DNA of 64,000 nucleotides from Alteromonas sp. 5E99-2 (GCF_017368475.1 NZ_JAFNJE010000008.1:1-64000), one strand, 5' to 3'; positions 8,983 to 17,816 are shown, counted from the first letter of the stretch. Made by a program: numbers and translations. Notes: generated by a model not told the origin, from the letters alone.

Positions 8983-9225
8983 TTAGTCGTATGGCAATTC
9001 AGCTAGGGCTTGCCTCGCGTAGCTATGGTTGGGCTGGCGTACCAGAGCACTATTGAAGCACTGTTTTGCTTTTTCATATTGCTTTTTTTTCAGGTACTTG
9101 AGTCCTTTTTGATAATAAAATTCTGCGGGCCGTTCAATAAATAAAATGGCCAACAAAATGAGTAAACCAACGAGTAGCTTACTGAGCAAAGAGATAAAAA
9201 AAAGAGTGTTTTCAAGCATGGTCAT
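8983..9225 (-). CDS. Small membrane-anchored TPR protein
   Basis: An 80-residue protein with one N-terminal membrane helix (about residues 8-30, LFFISLLSKLLVGLLILLAI) and a single TPR-like unit (residues 36-70, YYQKGLKYLKKKQYEKAKQC). Function is unknown; proteins like this often dock partners at the inner membrane. It follows the tandem lipoprotein gene on the same strand, but a terminator separates them. Confidence 0.55.
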   Translation of the reverse strand: MTMLENTLFFISLLSKLLVGLLILLAILFIERPAEFYYQKGLKYLKKKQYEKAKQCFNSALVRQPNHSYARQALAELPYD

Positions 9226-9244
9226 TTTTCTCTCTAGAAAGATT

Positions 9245-9276
9245 TAAAAAAGCCCCGTAGAGCAACTTACGGGGCG
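9245..9276 (-). terminator. Terminator of the tandem lipoprotein gene
   Basis: On the minus strand GCCCCGTA and TACGGGGC (9268-9275 and 9252-9259) form an 8-bp GC-rich stem followed by TTTTTT. It lies about 20 bases after the stop of the 9298 gene. Confidence 0.9.
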
Positions 9277-9297
9277 TTATTCAAAGCAAGACTATGT

Positions 9298-10752
9298 TTA
9301 TTGAGCTAGCCTAACTGTGAATCCACTGCTTCGACCTGTTGATACTGTCCAATTGTCGAATTGCACATTGGTAGATGAGATAGAGCCACTGCGCACTGCG
9401 CCGTTGTGAGTTAAGTCATAACCAAATGTATCGTCTGCTACGTCGAGGTTAAAAGGGTTGGCATCAGAGATGATAAAGCTTGAACCATTATCTGCATCGT
9501 CGACAATACCATCGGCGTTAGTGTCACCGTCAAGGAAGCCATTTAACGCGTTGACATCGGCAAGTAGGCCATTACTGATCCCGCGGATATTGTTTAAATA
9601 CCAGCTTGCAGTAAAGTTGTTACCTCTTTCAGATAGCTCTCCAGTAAACACAACACCACCATTAGCGCCGTTGTAATAAACCAAGCCGTTTCCGTTTGAA
9701 TTGTTAGCCGCTACCGTTCCTGCAGGGAAACCTGTGGCATCGTCACGAACAATACCAAAGTTACCATTTGCACCAGCTTCATTAGCACAATGTACGCCGT
9801 CTAAATAGTTTGGTCCTGGTACTGTGGTATCAATTGCCGAAAGGTCAGCGCCATCGTCAGCTTCAAAACAACCGTTTCTGAAGTTGGCAATGAGCACGTT
9901 AGCCATTCTTATTTGGTCAGTGTTGTCAGCAAACAAAATACCAAATTCATTGTCGCTATCACCGGCAACTAAACTTTGGTTATCACGACCCACTAAAGTG
10001 ACATTGACGAATCGAGGGTTTGAATCGCCGTCAATGGTTTCTGATGCATATATACCTGAACGACCGGTAGAGCCATCTGTGTCGCGATTATGGATCACCA
10101 TTAAGTCTTTAACTAATCCGTTGAAGTCGCGATACCAAACGCCGTCTCTCTGTGCGCCGGTAGCGAGTAACCATGACATTCTTGGATCGCCATTTAAGAT
10201 ATGGAACCCATCTCTTGCCGAGTTATGAGACTGTACAAAAGTCAGTTGCGTATTCCCATCAACACCATTTAATACAATATTGTCTTGGTATGTGACGGTC
10301 GCGCCATCTATAGTAATTGATGTAGAGGCGCCCGCTTCGGCTACCACAACGTAGTCTAGACTATTGGTACCTTGAGTACCGGTTAGTGACGTTAGCCCGT
10401 TAAAGCCGTGAAGGAACAATCCACCCCATTCGCCACTGCCACCAATACCCGCATCTTCTGATGTGAATCGAATAGGGCGAGACGCAGTACCTTGCGCATC
10501 AATAGACGAACCAGGATGAACCAGTAAGTAATCTATAGCGTCAACGTTGTCGCCAGCAATACGAGTACCTGCACTTATGGTTAACGTCGCGATGTTTGAT
10601 GCGTCGCCAACACTTAAACCGCCTTCAAGTTGCCAATCAATACTACTGGTAAGCTCGCCATCAGAAATCATAGTGCCAGATACTTGGCATACATTGCGCC
10701 CGCCAACTCTATCTAATGCAACCACACTAGCGCCACCAATATCAGCTGGGCA
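9298..10752 (-). repeat. Module B of the tandem lipoprotein
   Basis: Second copy, about residues 525-1008, in the same order as module A but with differences such as HNRDTDGSTGRSG where A has HSPESGRSG. The duplication is therefore not very recent. Confidence 0.85.
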
Positions 10753-12324
10753 TTCAGAGGTACCTTGCAGAGCCGTATTTTGCTGTACAGCAAAACCATC
10801 AGATGAACCCGTTGCCACAGTCCAGTTGTCAAATTGTGACGCTGTATCAGGGTTGCCACTTCTTGATGCGCCGATGTGAGTAAGGTCGAACCCACCGGTG
10901 TCACTTGCCACATCTAAGTTGAATGGATTTGCATCAGACATAAAGAAAGCAGACCCATTATCCGCACCATCTACAACACCATCAGTATTTGTATCGCCAT
11001 CTAGAAATGCATTTAACGAAGTAGAGTCAGCCGTTAGACCATTAGCAATACCGCCAATGTTATTTAAATACCAGCCAGCAGTGAATGCATCGGAACGATC
11101 TGCTATTTCACCTGTAAAAGTAACGCCTTGCGCGGCACCGTTGTAATAAACCAGTCCGTTTGCATTGATGCTGTTATTGGCAGCAATAGTCCCCTCAGGG
11201 AAACCAACCGCACTATCTGCAACAACACCAAAATTGACATTAGGACCTGCTTCATTTGAACAATGAACACCATCAATGTAATTAGGACCAGGTACGTTGG
11301 TATTAATTTCTGATAAATCAGCGCCATCATTGGCTAGGAAACAACCATTTCTAAAATTAGCAATAACGACGTTTGCTAAACGTATTTGATCGGTATTGTC
11401 AGCAAACAAAATTCCGAATTCTGTGTCGGAATCACTGGCGCTTTCGCTTGCGCCATCACGGCCTACTAAAGTCGCGTTAACAATTCTTGGGTTAGAATCA
11501 CCAGTTTCAGTTTCTGACGCGTAAATACCTGAACGGCCAGATTCAGGGCTGTGAATAACCATTAGGTCTTTAATTAAGCCGCTAAAGTCTCGATACCATA
11601 CGCCGTCTCTGGTAGCCCCTGTAGACAACAACCACGACATACGAGGGTCGCCATTTAGGATATGGAAACCATCTCTGGCCGAGTTATGAGATTGTACAAA
11701 GGTTAGGGTCGTTGACGCATCAACACCATTGATTACTATGTTGTCTTGATAGTTAACTGTTGCGCCATCTATGGTTACCTCTACGGCTGCACCCGCCTCA
11801 CCAACAACAACGTAATCTAGGAGGTTTTCACCTTGCGCTCCCGTTAATGACGTTAAACCGTTGAAGCCTCTTAAAAATAAGCCACCCCATTCGCCGCTAC
11901 CATCAACATTGTCATCATCAGACAAAAAGTGGATAGGCTGCGCGCTAGTACCATTAGCTTGAAGCGCTGAGCCAGGCCAAACCAATACATGGTCAGTGCC
12001 ATTTCCGCGAATTTGTGTATCGGCGTCAATCGATAAAATTGAGGTTTGAGCGTCGTTACCTACTTGTAAGCGGTCATTCAAAAACCATGTGATATCTGCA
12101 GTTAAGGTGGCATTTTCAGTTAGTACGCCGGAAATTTGGCATTGACCATCGCCTAAATCTTCTGGGGTGATGTTTCCGACTTCAGGGCATGCATTGGCTT
12201 CTGGTGCTGGGTCAACCACAACATCCGGTTCTGTAGGTGTATTGTTGTCACTGCCGCCACAGGCAGACAGTACAGCGATAGCAAAGCAGGATAAAGCGAA
12301 ACGTTTTGTTAATCTATAAGACAT
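9298..12324 (-). CDS. Large tandem-repeat surface lipoprotein
   Basis: A 1008-residue lipoprotein. The lipobox LSAC places the lipidated Cys at 22, followed by Gly/Ser/Asp and an acidic linker. The rest is two near-identical modules of about 480 residues, each opening with a Cys-Pro pair, carrying GSGEWGGLFL-GFNGLTSL, VQSHNSARDGFHILNGDPRMSWLL and GILFADNTDQIR, and ending with a calcium-type acidic loop (DGDTNTDGVVDGADNG; DGDTNADGIVDDADNG). Asn/Asp-rich beta segments suggest a right-handed beta-helix. Related modules in Bacteroidetes and Alteromonadales often accompany TonB-dependent receptors. The promoter at 12364-12394 is identical in its elements to that of the divergent ECF sigma gene. 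Confidence 0.8.
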   Translation of the reverse strand: MSYRLTKRFALSCFAIAVLSACGGSDNNTPTEPDVVVDPAPEANACPEVGNITPEDLGDGQCQISGVLTENATLTADITWFLNDRLQVGNDAQTSILSIDADTQIRGNGTDHVLVWPGSALQANGTSAQPIHFLSDDDNVDGSGEWGGLFLRGFNGLTSLTGAQGENLLDYVVVGEAGAAVEVTIDGATVNYQDNIVINGVDASTTLTFVQSHNSARDGFHILNGDPRMSWLLSTGATRDGVWYRDFSGLIKDLMVIHSPESGRSGIYASETETGDSNPRIVNATLVGRDGASESASDSDTEFGILFADNTDQIRLANVVIANFRNGCFLANDGADLSEINTNVPGPNYIDGVHCSNEAGPNVNFGVVADSAVGFPEGTIAANNSINANGLVYYNGAAQGVTFTGEIADRSDAFTAGWYLNNIGGIANGLTADSTSLNAFLDGDTNTDGVVDGADNGSAFFMSDANPFNLDVASDTGGFDLTHIGASRSGNPDTASQFDNWTVATGSSDGFAVQQNTALQGTSECPADIGGASVVALDRVGGRNVCQVSGTMISDGELTSSIDWQLEGGLSVGDASNIATLTISAGTRIAGDNVDAIDYLLVHPGSSIDAQGTASRPIRFTSEDAGIGGSGEWGGLFLHGFNGLTSLTGTQGTNSLDYVVVAEAGASTSITIDGATVTYQDNIVLNGVDGNTQLTFVQSHNSARDGFHILNGDPRMSWLLATGAQRDGVWYRDFNGLVKDLMVIHNRDTDGSTGRSGIYASETIDGDSNPRFVNVTLVGRDNQSLVAGDSDNEFGILFADNTDQIRMANVLIANFRNGCFEADDGADLSAIDTTVPGPNYLDGVHCANEAGANGNFGIVRDDATGFPAGTVAANNSNGNGLVYYNGANGGVVFTGELSERGNNFTASWYLNNIRGISNGLLADVNALNGFLDGDTNADGIVDDADNGSSFIISDANPFNLDVADDTFGYDLTHNGAVRSGSISSTNVQFDNWTVSTGRSSGFTVRLAQ
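10753..12189 (-). repeat. Module A of the tandem lipoprotein
   Basis: This encodes about residues 46-524. It aligns along its full length with module B (9298-10752): same opening Cys-Pro, same GEWGGLFL, NSARDGFHILNGDPRMSWLL and calcium-loop motifs in the same order. DNA similarity is visible too. This is an internal gene duplication. Confidence 0.85.
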
Positions 12325-12363
12325 AGTTTGTTCTCCGACACAGTTAATTAGGTATTCGAAGAA

Positions 12364-12394
12364 CTAAGAGGAAGTGAGTAAAAGCGAAGGTTCA
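12364..12394 (-). promoter_or_regulatory. ECF-type promoter of the tandem lipoprotein gene
   Basis: On the minus strand, -35 TGAACCT (complement of 12388-12394), a 16-bp spacer, and -10 CCTCTTAG (complement of 12364-12371). The start codon is 40 bases downstream of the -10. Both elements and the spacer length are identical to the plus-strand promoter at 12427-12457. Confidence 0.8.
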
Positions 12395-12426
12395 TTTAAA
12401 TTAAATTTTATTTTTAAAAAAGTTTT

Positions 12427-12457
12427 TGAACCTCAAATAGCTCTGATAGCCTCTTAG
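12427..12457 (+). promoter_or_regulatory. ECF-type autoregulatory promoter of the sigma gene
   Basis: -35 TGAACCT at 12427-12433, a 16-bp spacer, and -10 CCTCTTAG at 12450-12457, 30 bases before the TTG start at 12488. A TGAAC/GAAC-type -35 is typical of ECF sigma promoters. The spacer sequence differs from the divergent copy while the boxes are identical, which argues for selection on the boxes. Confidence 0.82.
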
Positions 12458-12487
12458 TATACAAATCGAGTCAGTGAGCTTATAAAT

Positions 12488-13048
12488 TTGAATGTAACGG
12501 CAAAAGATGATGCTGCATCTCGCAGAGAGTTAATTTGGTTAGAACAAATTGCTCAATCACAAGATAAGCGTGCCATGCAATCGCTTTATGAAGCGTATCG
12601 GTCGCGGATTATTCCATTCTTGTTAAGAATGACAAAAGACCAAGGCATGATAGAAGAAATTTATAACGATGTCATGATGACGGTATGGAAGAAAGCAGCG
12701 CAATTTAAAGGTGATGCGAAAGTGTCTAGTTGGATTTTCTCTATTGCGTATAGAGCGTGTTTAAAACTGTTGAAAAAGCAAAAAGTAAGGCAGGTTTTGT
12801 TTGAGACGTTTTCTAAAAATATTCATGAAGAAAATGAATTAGAAGAACATCAAAGTGATCACAGTGAACTGGAAGCAGCGATGAAAAGCTTACCAGCTAA
12901 ACAACGTTTGGTGATTGAGTTAAGTTATTTTCAGGGCCATTCGATAGAAGAAATAAGTAGCATAGCGAATTGCCCCGTGAATACAGTGAAAACGCGGTTA
13001 CACCACGCGCGTAATAAAATTCGCGAAGAAATGAATCAGATAGTATAA
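12488..13048 (+). CDS. ECF-family RNA polymerase sigma factor
   Basis: A 186-residue sigma-70 family protein of the ECF class. Region 2 is at about residues 25-95 (LYEAYRSRIIPFLLRM, then YNDVMMTVWKKAAQF and SWIFSIAYRACLKLL). Region 4 is at about 125-180 (LPAKQRLVIELSYFQGHS, then NTVKTRLHHARNKIRE). It directs polymerase to a small envelope regulon, probably starting with its own operon. The TTG at 12488 is the only start that keeps the N-terminal helix; the ribosome site is weak. The anti-sigma gene follows after 9 bases. Confidence 0.92.
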   Translation: MNVTAKDDAASRRELIWLEQIAQSQDKRAMQSLYEAYRSRIIPFLLRMTKDQGMIEEIYNDVMMTVWKKAAQFKGDAKVSSWIFSIAYRACLKLLKKQKVRQVLFETFSKNIHEENELEEHQSDHSELEAAMKSLPAKQRLVIELSYFQGHSIEEISSIANCPVNTVKTRLHHARNKIREEMNQIV

Positions 13049-13057
13049 GGTTGCAAG

Positions 13058-13621
13058 ATGAAAAATTATGAATATGAAAGTCAAATTATTGATTATCTTA
13101 ACGGTCATTTAGACGCGCAATCTAAACGTGAATTTGAACATGCTTTGCAAGAAAATTCTGAACTAAAAGCCATGCTTTATTTGGCGCAGCAGCATCAAGA
13201 ATCAATAAGAGAGCAGAGCCAAAACGATGTGACTGAATCAGTGGTTTCACCTTCTTTCGCTAAGTTTAGCGAAAAGTTGGATCCTCAGAAAAACAGTGCA
13301 AGTCATTGGATGAAGTTAGCGGCAGTACCATTCGCATTTGCGTTTGTTGCTGTTGTTTCTTTTACTATGAAACCCGTTGCTGTGAATGAGTTTGAAACCC
13401 TCACAAGTGAATTTGAACAGTATAATGTGGCAGCGTTAAGGGTTATTGTTGTTTCCAATGACAGTGTTGAAGGTATTGTGAAAGACTATAATATTCAATT
13501 ACTCAATCATTATCCGAATGCAAAGGCAATGGATATTACTGGAAGTGGTTCCTTGTTATCTTTGCAAGAAAAATTAGACCAAGATAATCGCATTATTATG
13601 GTGAAGGCATTAAATGAGTAA
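13058..13621 (+). CDS. Membrane anti-sigma factor
   Basis: A 187-residue protein with a cytoplasmic N-terminal part (IIDYLNGHLDAQSKREFEHAL, a zinc-free anti-sigma-like helix bundle, residues 8-45), one membrane helix at about 85-104 (MKLAAVPFAFAFVAVVSFTM) and a periplasmic part of about 80 residues. The layout and its place directly after the sigma gene fit an anti-sigma factor that holds the sigma at the membrane. Its last 8 bases overlap the subtilase gene, implying translational coupling. Assignment rests on context and topology, not strong sequence identity. Confidence 0.8.
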   Translation: MKNYEYESQIIDYLNGHLDAQSKREFEHALQENSELKAMLYLAQQHQESIREQSQNDVTESVVSPSFAKFSEKLDPQKNSASHWMKLAAVPFAFAFVAVVSFTMKPVAVNEFETLTSEFEQYNVAALRVIVVSNDSVEGIVKDYNIQLLNHYPNAKAMDITGSGSLLSLQEKLDQDNRIIMVKALNE

Positions 13622-14813
13622 TTTACGGCTTACGAAACTGTGCAAATTCTGCTTCATTGTGGTTATTTCAATGGTAGGGCAAAGTTGTGCGACGTCTTCG
13701 AAGGTTAAACAAAACAGCGTTGCCTTAGAAAGTTTGAATCATCCAATGTTAGTGGTAATAGACGACCCGCGAAGCGAACGAGACCGTCGAGGGTTAGGTG
13801 GCGTATTGTACGGTTCTGCGGGGAGTTATGAAGATGCACCTGTATTAGCGCGAGTCACCAATGAAATCGCTTCTGATTATCAACTCATTGTGGCGTCTCA
13901 ATGGCCTTTAAAAAGCTTAGGTGTCCACTGTTTTGTCATTGAAATGCCAACGGCTGATGTATTGTCAAAACTAGAGCAAGATGAGCGTATTAAATGGGTA
14001 CAACCCTTTAATGAATATCAGCTGCAGGGGAGTGCTGTTGACGATCATCAATCGTCTGTAGAAAAATCTAATGGGTTCCCAGTATTACCTCATAAAGGCA
14101 AAGGTGTGAATATCTTGGTTATTGATACTGGCGCAGATATCAATCATCCTGCGTTATCAAGCACCAATTTGCGCTACAAGAATTTTGTTAGAAATAAAGG
14201 CAATGGTCACGATGAAAGCCACGGAACTGCGGTAACAGGGCTTATTGCGGCAATGCCCTACAATGATAACTCGGTTGTAAAAGGGTTTGCGCCAGAAGCG
14301 GACATTCATCATTTCAGAGGGTGTTGGCAAGACGATAAAGGCAAGGGCAAATGCAATACATTAACGCTGGCATTAGCCCTTGATGAAGCAGTGTCTTTAG
14401 AACCTGATCTCATTAATTTAAGTTTAACTGGACCCGCAGATCCTATCTTGGATGAAATTCTCAATAAGTTAATTGCTAAAGGGACTTTGGTCATTTCTGC
14501 ATACGATGAAAGCCGATCGCAAACCGCTCGTTTTCCCAAAGCACAAAAAGGCGTTGTTTTTGCGTTTGGCATTGATCCTGCGAAAAATAAGGTTTTACCT
14601 CAAGATTCAATTTTTGCCCCAGCTCATGCGTTATCTTTAGCGCCACAAGGTCAGTACGATGTATTTGTTGGTCATTCTATTGCGACTCCGCAACTTACGG
14701 CTATGGCTGCGTGCGTTAAATCGGCCGATCCGAAACTCTCTCATTTAGATATGGTAAATCATATGAAACAGTGGTTTACTGGTCCACCTGTTGAGGAAGC
14801 GACTATCCTGTAA
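13614..14813 (+). CDS. Subtilisin-like serine protease lipoprotein (S8)
   Basis: A 399-residue secreted S8 peptidase. The signal peptide ends in a lipobox (VGQSC, Cys25), so it is probably lipid-anchored. About 130 residues (an inhibitor-like prodomain) precede the catalytic domain. The triad is complete: Asp171 (VIDTGAD), His203 (ESHGTAVTG) and Ser355 (VGHSIATP). Where subtilisins carry the oxyanion Asn (AAGN), this protein reads SAYDE with Asp298, as in proprotein convertase PC2. It sits in the ECF operon between anti-sigma and barrel genes. It could process the anti-sigma or the divergent lipoprotein; that role is inference. Confidence 0.88.
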   Translation: MSNLRLTKLCKFCFIVVISMVGQSCATSSKVKQNSVALESLNHPMLVVIDDPRSERDRRGLGGVLYGSAGSYEDAPVLARVTNEIASDYQLIVASQWPLKSLGVHCFVIEMPTADVLSKLEQDERIKWVQPFNEYQLQGSAVDDHQSSVEKSNGFPVLPHKGKGVNILVIDTGADINHPALSSTNLRYKNFVRNKGNGHDESHGTAVTGLIAAMPYNDNSVVKGFAPEADIHHFRGCWQDDKGKGKCNTLTLALALDEAVSLEPDLINLSLTGPADPILDEILNKLIAKGTLVISAYDESRSQTARFPKAQKGVVFAFGIDPAKNKVLPQDSIFAPAHALSLAPQGQYDVFVGHSIATPQLTAMAACVKSADPKLSHLDMVNHMKQWFTGPPVEEATIL

Positions 14814-14823
14814 AGGCTGAACA

Positions 14824-15510
14824 CTGAAACACCTGCTACTACTCTCATGTTTATTAACGATAACTGTGTTTGCAAAATACGCAGCTGCTAATGAACACCT
14901 ATCTGTTTATGCAAGGCTTTCGTCGGACTGGATTTATCACGGTCTGAGTGAAACTGGCGAAAACCCTAGTCTCGGAATAAATGCGGAATATCGGCTTTCA
15001 TCCTCATGGGTATCAGGCATAGCTTTTCGCGATGCAAAAAACGACGGTTTAAGACAAAGACACCGAAATGTCGATGGGTATTTAGGCTGGGAACATCCGA
15101 TCAATGAAGATTGGTTTACTGGCATTTATATTAAAAGGCGCAGTTTTGTTGGTGCCGCTCGAGAGTGGGATTTTAATGAACTTACCGTCCAATCATCCCA
15201 TTCATCAGGTTTTGGATTTGGATTTGATGTGTCAGATGATTATTACGCAACTGACAGCCGCTCCATTGCCCTAGAAGCGTCTTACTCTCGCCCAATTTCA
15301 TCTCAAAGTTTCTGGCGTGCTACCTTGGGACACTTTGATTTAAACAATCAATTCGATTACCAGTACGCAAATATAAAAGCAGGATATCAGTATAAACTGA
15401 TATCCATTGAATTAGGCTATCATTGGGTAAGTGAATCGATTTCATTTTCAGATGTTGGCCCCATAGAGTCACCAAAATTTGTGTTAGAACTGACTTGTCA
15501 GTGCTTTTAA
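14824..15510 (+). CDS. Outer membrane beta-barrel protein with CTG start
   Basis: About 228 residues with alternating amphipathic strands (e.g. SVYARLSSDWIYHGLSETG) and a terminal aromatic residue (QCF), resembling the small TIGR02001-type barrel proteins. No ATG, GTG or TTG allows a signal peptide; GTG 14866 would start inside it. CTG at 14824, 7 bases after AAAGG (14812-14816), gives KHLLLLSCLLTITVFAKYAAA, a textbook signal peptide. It is 10 bases after the subtilase stop and ends the ECF operon. The ligand is unknown. Confidence 0.72.
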   Translation: MKHLLLLSCLLTITVFAKYAAANEHLSVYARLSSDWIYHGLSETGENPSLGINAEYRLSSSWVSGIAFRDAKNDGLRQRHRNVDGYLGWEHPINEDWFTGIYIKRRSFVGAAREWDFNELTVQSSHSSGFGFGFDVSDDYYATDSRSIALEASYSRPISSQSFWRATLGHFDLNNQFDYQYANIKAGYQYKLISIELGYHWVSESISFSDVGPIESPKFVLELTCQCF

Positions 15511-15576
15511 TCATTTTTATTGCCCCCATAGCTTGCTAGCTGGTGGTCTAATGTGTAAAGTTCGACAATTTGATAA

Positions 15577-16242
<666 letters not shown>

Positions 16243-16272
16243 GTATACTGATTACTTAAAGCTTTAAAAATG

Positions 16273-16306
16273 AAATGCCGTTTACTGAATATAAACGGCA
16301 TTTTTC
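16273..16306 (+). terminator. adk terminator
   Basis: AAATGCCGTTTA (16273-16284) and TAAACGGCATTT (16292-16303) form a perfect 12-bp stem, followed by TTCG and more T-rich sequence. Confidence 0.85.
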
Positions 16307-16574
16307 GTTTTAGGGCTTTTCTAGCAATTTATCAACAGAACAACACCTTGGCCTTAGATAAAGGTTTTTGCGTTATGCTTTTGGTCGATAGCGAAGTAGG
16401 AATGCTTTAAAGAAAACTGGCAAGCCGCACAATTAATAGGTTTGGATTTTGACGTGATAGAAATATTATGACATTAAACGTAAGGGTTTAAATAAGGCAA
16501 CTAATCTGGATTATGAGTTTTGACAAGGCTTCATTAGATCAGGTTGTGACGAGTTTGTATGTTAGGAGTTTTAA

Positions 16575-16766
16575 ATGAATAGCCCTTTAGCTATAGTTTT
16601 ATTGTCGCTCGCAATCATTTGTGTTTTTGTTGCAATAGGAAATTTTTCCGAGTTCTGGAAAAAAGGATGGTTTTCCAGAGAGCTTGATGTTAAATCTCTG
16701 GTATTAACATTTATTAGTGCTTTTGTATTTTTATCCATTTTTTTCTATATGGAAGAAAATACTTAA
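16575..16766 (+). CDS. Small two-helix membrane protein, unknown
   Basis: A 63-residue predicted protein with two hydrophobic helices (about residues 3-24 and 41-59) separated by a polar stretch (EFWKKGWFSRELD). TTAGGAG lies 6 bases before the ATG, which supports it as a real gene. I recognise no family. The 268 bases between the adk terminator and this ORF hold nothing I can name. Confidence 0.45.
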   Translation: MNSPLAIVLLSLAIICVFVAIGNFSEFWKKGWFSRELDVKSLVLTFISAFVFLSIFFYMEENT

Positions 16767-16915
16767 TCTTTAAAGATCAAAGTAAGTTTTGCTAATTCTG
16801 CAAAACAAGTTGATGAAAAATGAATGTTTGGATCATTGTGGCTCATCTGCGCTAAGCAATGCTCGAGGTAGTCGAACACATTAAGGTCATTGGCTTTTGC
16901 TCTTTCTGAAAAAAC
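16763..16915 (-). pseudogene. Remnant of an IS66-family transposase C-terminus
   Basis: The minus strand reads about 50 residues with SERAKANDLNVFDYLEHCL, which resembles the C-terminal AKANGLEPYAYLRHVL segment of IS66 TnpC transposases. An in-frame stop cuts it upstream (16916-16918) and the rest of the transposase is missing. The family call is from memory of the motif. It shows this stretch once carried an insertion sequence. Confidence 0.5.
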
Positions 16916-17082
16916 TCATATTGGACACCCACGTTAACCGTTCTTTAGATCACTTTTTATTTCTGCTAGCTAGTTCAAAATCAGGTTATTGGTAGTTTGT
17001 CACAGAGAGTAAAGGGAATTATGCCCAGACTAAGGAAAAGACTGAAGTAGTCATGCCTCAGTCAACCAAGGAGACTATATCT

Positions 17083-17283
17083 ATGATTTTTCGAACAAGA
17101 ATAAAGCTAACTGTTAAGCGCTTATTCTGTTTGCTCGCGTCGTTAATTCTGGCGCTTGGGATTCTCAAATTACTGCCATTTTCTTTTGAGAATGAAAGCG
17201 GACTAATGCTCATTTTTATTTGCATAATAGCAACATGGTTCGGCTATTTATATGCTAAAGAAAAAGTCAAAGGAAAAAGTTAA
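17083..17283 (+). CDS. Small membrane protein, unknown
   Basis: A 66-residue predicted protein with two hydrophobic helices (LFCLLASLILALGILKLL and LMLIFICIIATWFGYLYA) and a basic C-terminus. The start at 17083 is chosen because AAGGAG (17068-17073) lies 9 bases upstream; an earlier ATG at 17053 lacks one. It lies in a decayed accessory stretch, so expression is uncertain. Confidence 0.4.
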   Translation: MIFRTRIKLTVKRLFCLLASLILALGILKLLPFSFENESGLMLIFICIIATWFGYLYAKEKVKGKS

Positions 17284-17737
17284 TTCTGCTCCGACCAAGG
17301 AAATGCCTGATATCTGCTTAAGGCATAATGTATCATCAGCATTGTTCTACCGATTTTTTATATTTATCATTACTTGAAGGGCATGAACGTTAAAGTTTGA
17401 TTTTGAGATTGTTTGCTGCACTTTAGTGACCATAGCCACAAAACAGCAGTCATTGTTATGTCAAATAAAGTGACTATATCAAATAGCCATCAACATGATT
17501 GTACATGTTAATTAAGAATAGTATGACTCTTACCGAGTGTACGCCTTTTAATTCATCACTAGGTTTAGCTGGTTTTGACAAAGCATTGAACAAGGCAATA
17601 TGCTCTGTCTTTTGAAACTGAGCTTGCTCGACAACTTCTCTAGCCATTTCGAACACCAGTTTAATGGTGAAATTTTTCATGCCAGCACCACAAGAAATAC
17701 TGCTTGAGCTAGTTTCGGTACAAACTTTTATGAGGAC
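17284..17737. other. Degenerate intergenic region
   Basis: A weak 68-codon minus-strand ORF (17474-17680, MKNFTIKLVFEMAREVV...) stays open upstream without an ATG and has a poor ribosome site. I do not recognise it, and it may be a gene fragment. Nothing else is supported. Confidence 0.3.
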
Positions 17738-17786
17738 GAAAAAAAGCCCTGCTAATAATTTTATTATTTAGCAGAGCCTTTTGTTA
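17738..17786 (-). terminator. Terminator of the TonB-dependent receptor gene
   Basis: On the minus strand GGCTCTGCTAAATAA pairs with TTATTAGCAGGGCT with minor mismatches, followed by TTTTTTT, about 30 bases after the receptor stop. Confidence 0.8.
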
Positions 17787-17816
17787 TAACCTGTTATAGG
17801 TCAATAAGTCAGATGA

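Noticed and set aside
9458-11330. Plus- and minus-strand ORFs inside the tandem lipoprotein gene
   Set aside because: They repeat with the module period and have no ribosome sites; they are shadows of the real frame.
14866-15510. Barrel gene starting at GTG 14866
   Set aside because: It removes the signal peptide and has no ribosome site; CTG 14824 with AAAGG fits better.
16400-17080. Integron-like attC sites around the small ORFs
   Set aside because: No consistent paired core sites or cassette boundaries were seen.
17474-17680. 68-codon minus-strand ORF after the TonB-dependent receptor
   Set aside because: Not listed as a gene: weak ribosome site, open upstream without ATG, no recognised family. 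It is mentioned only as region content.
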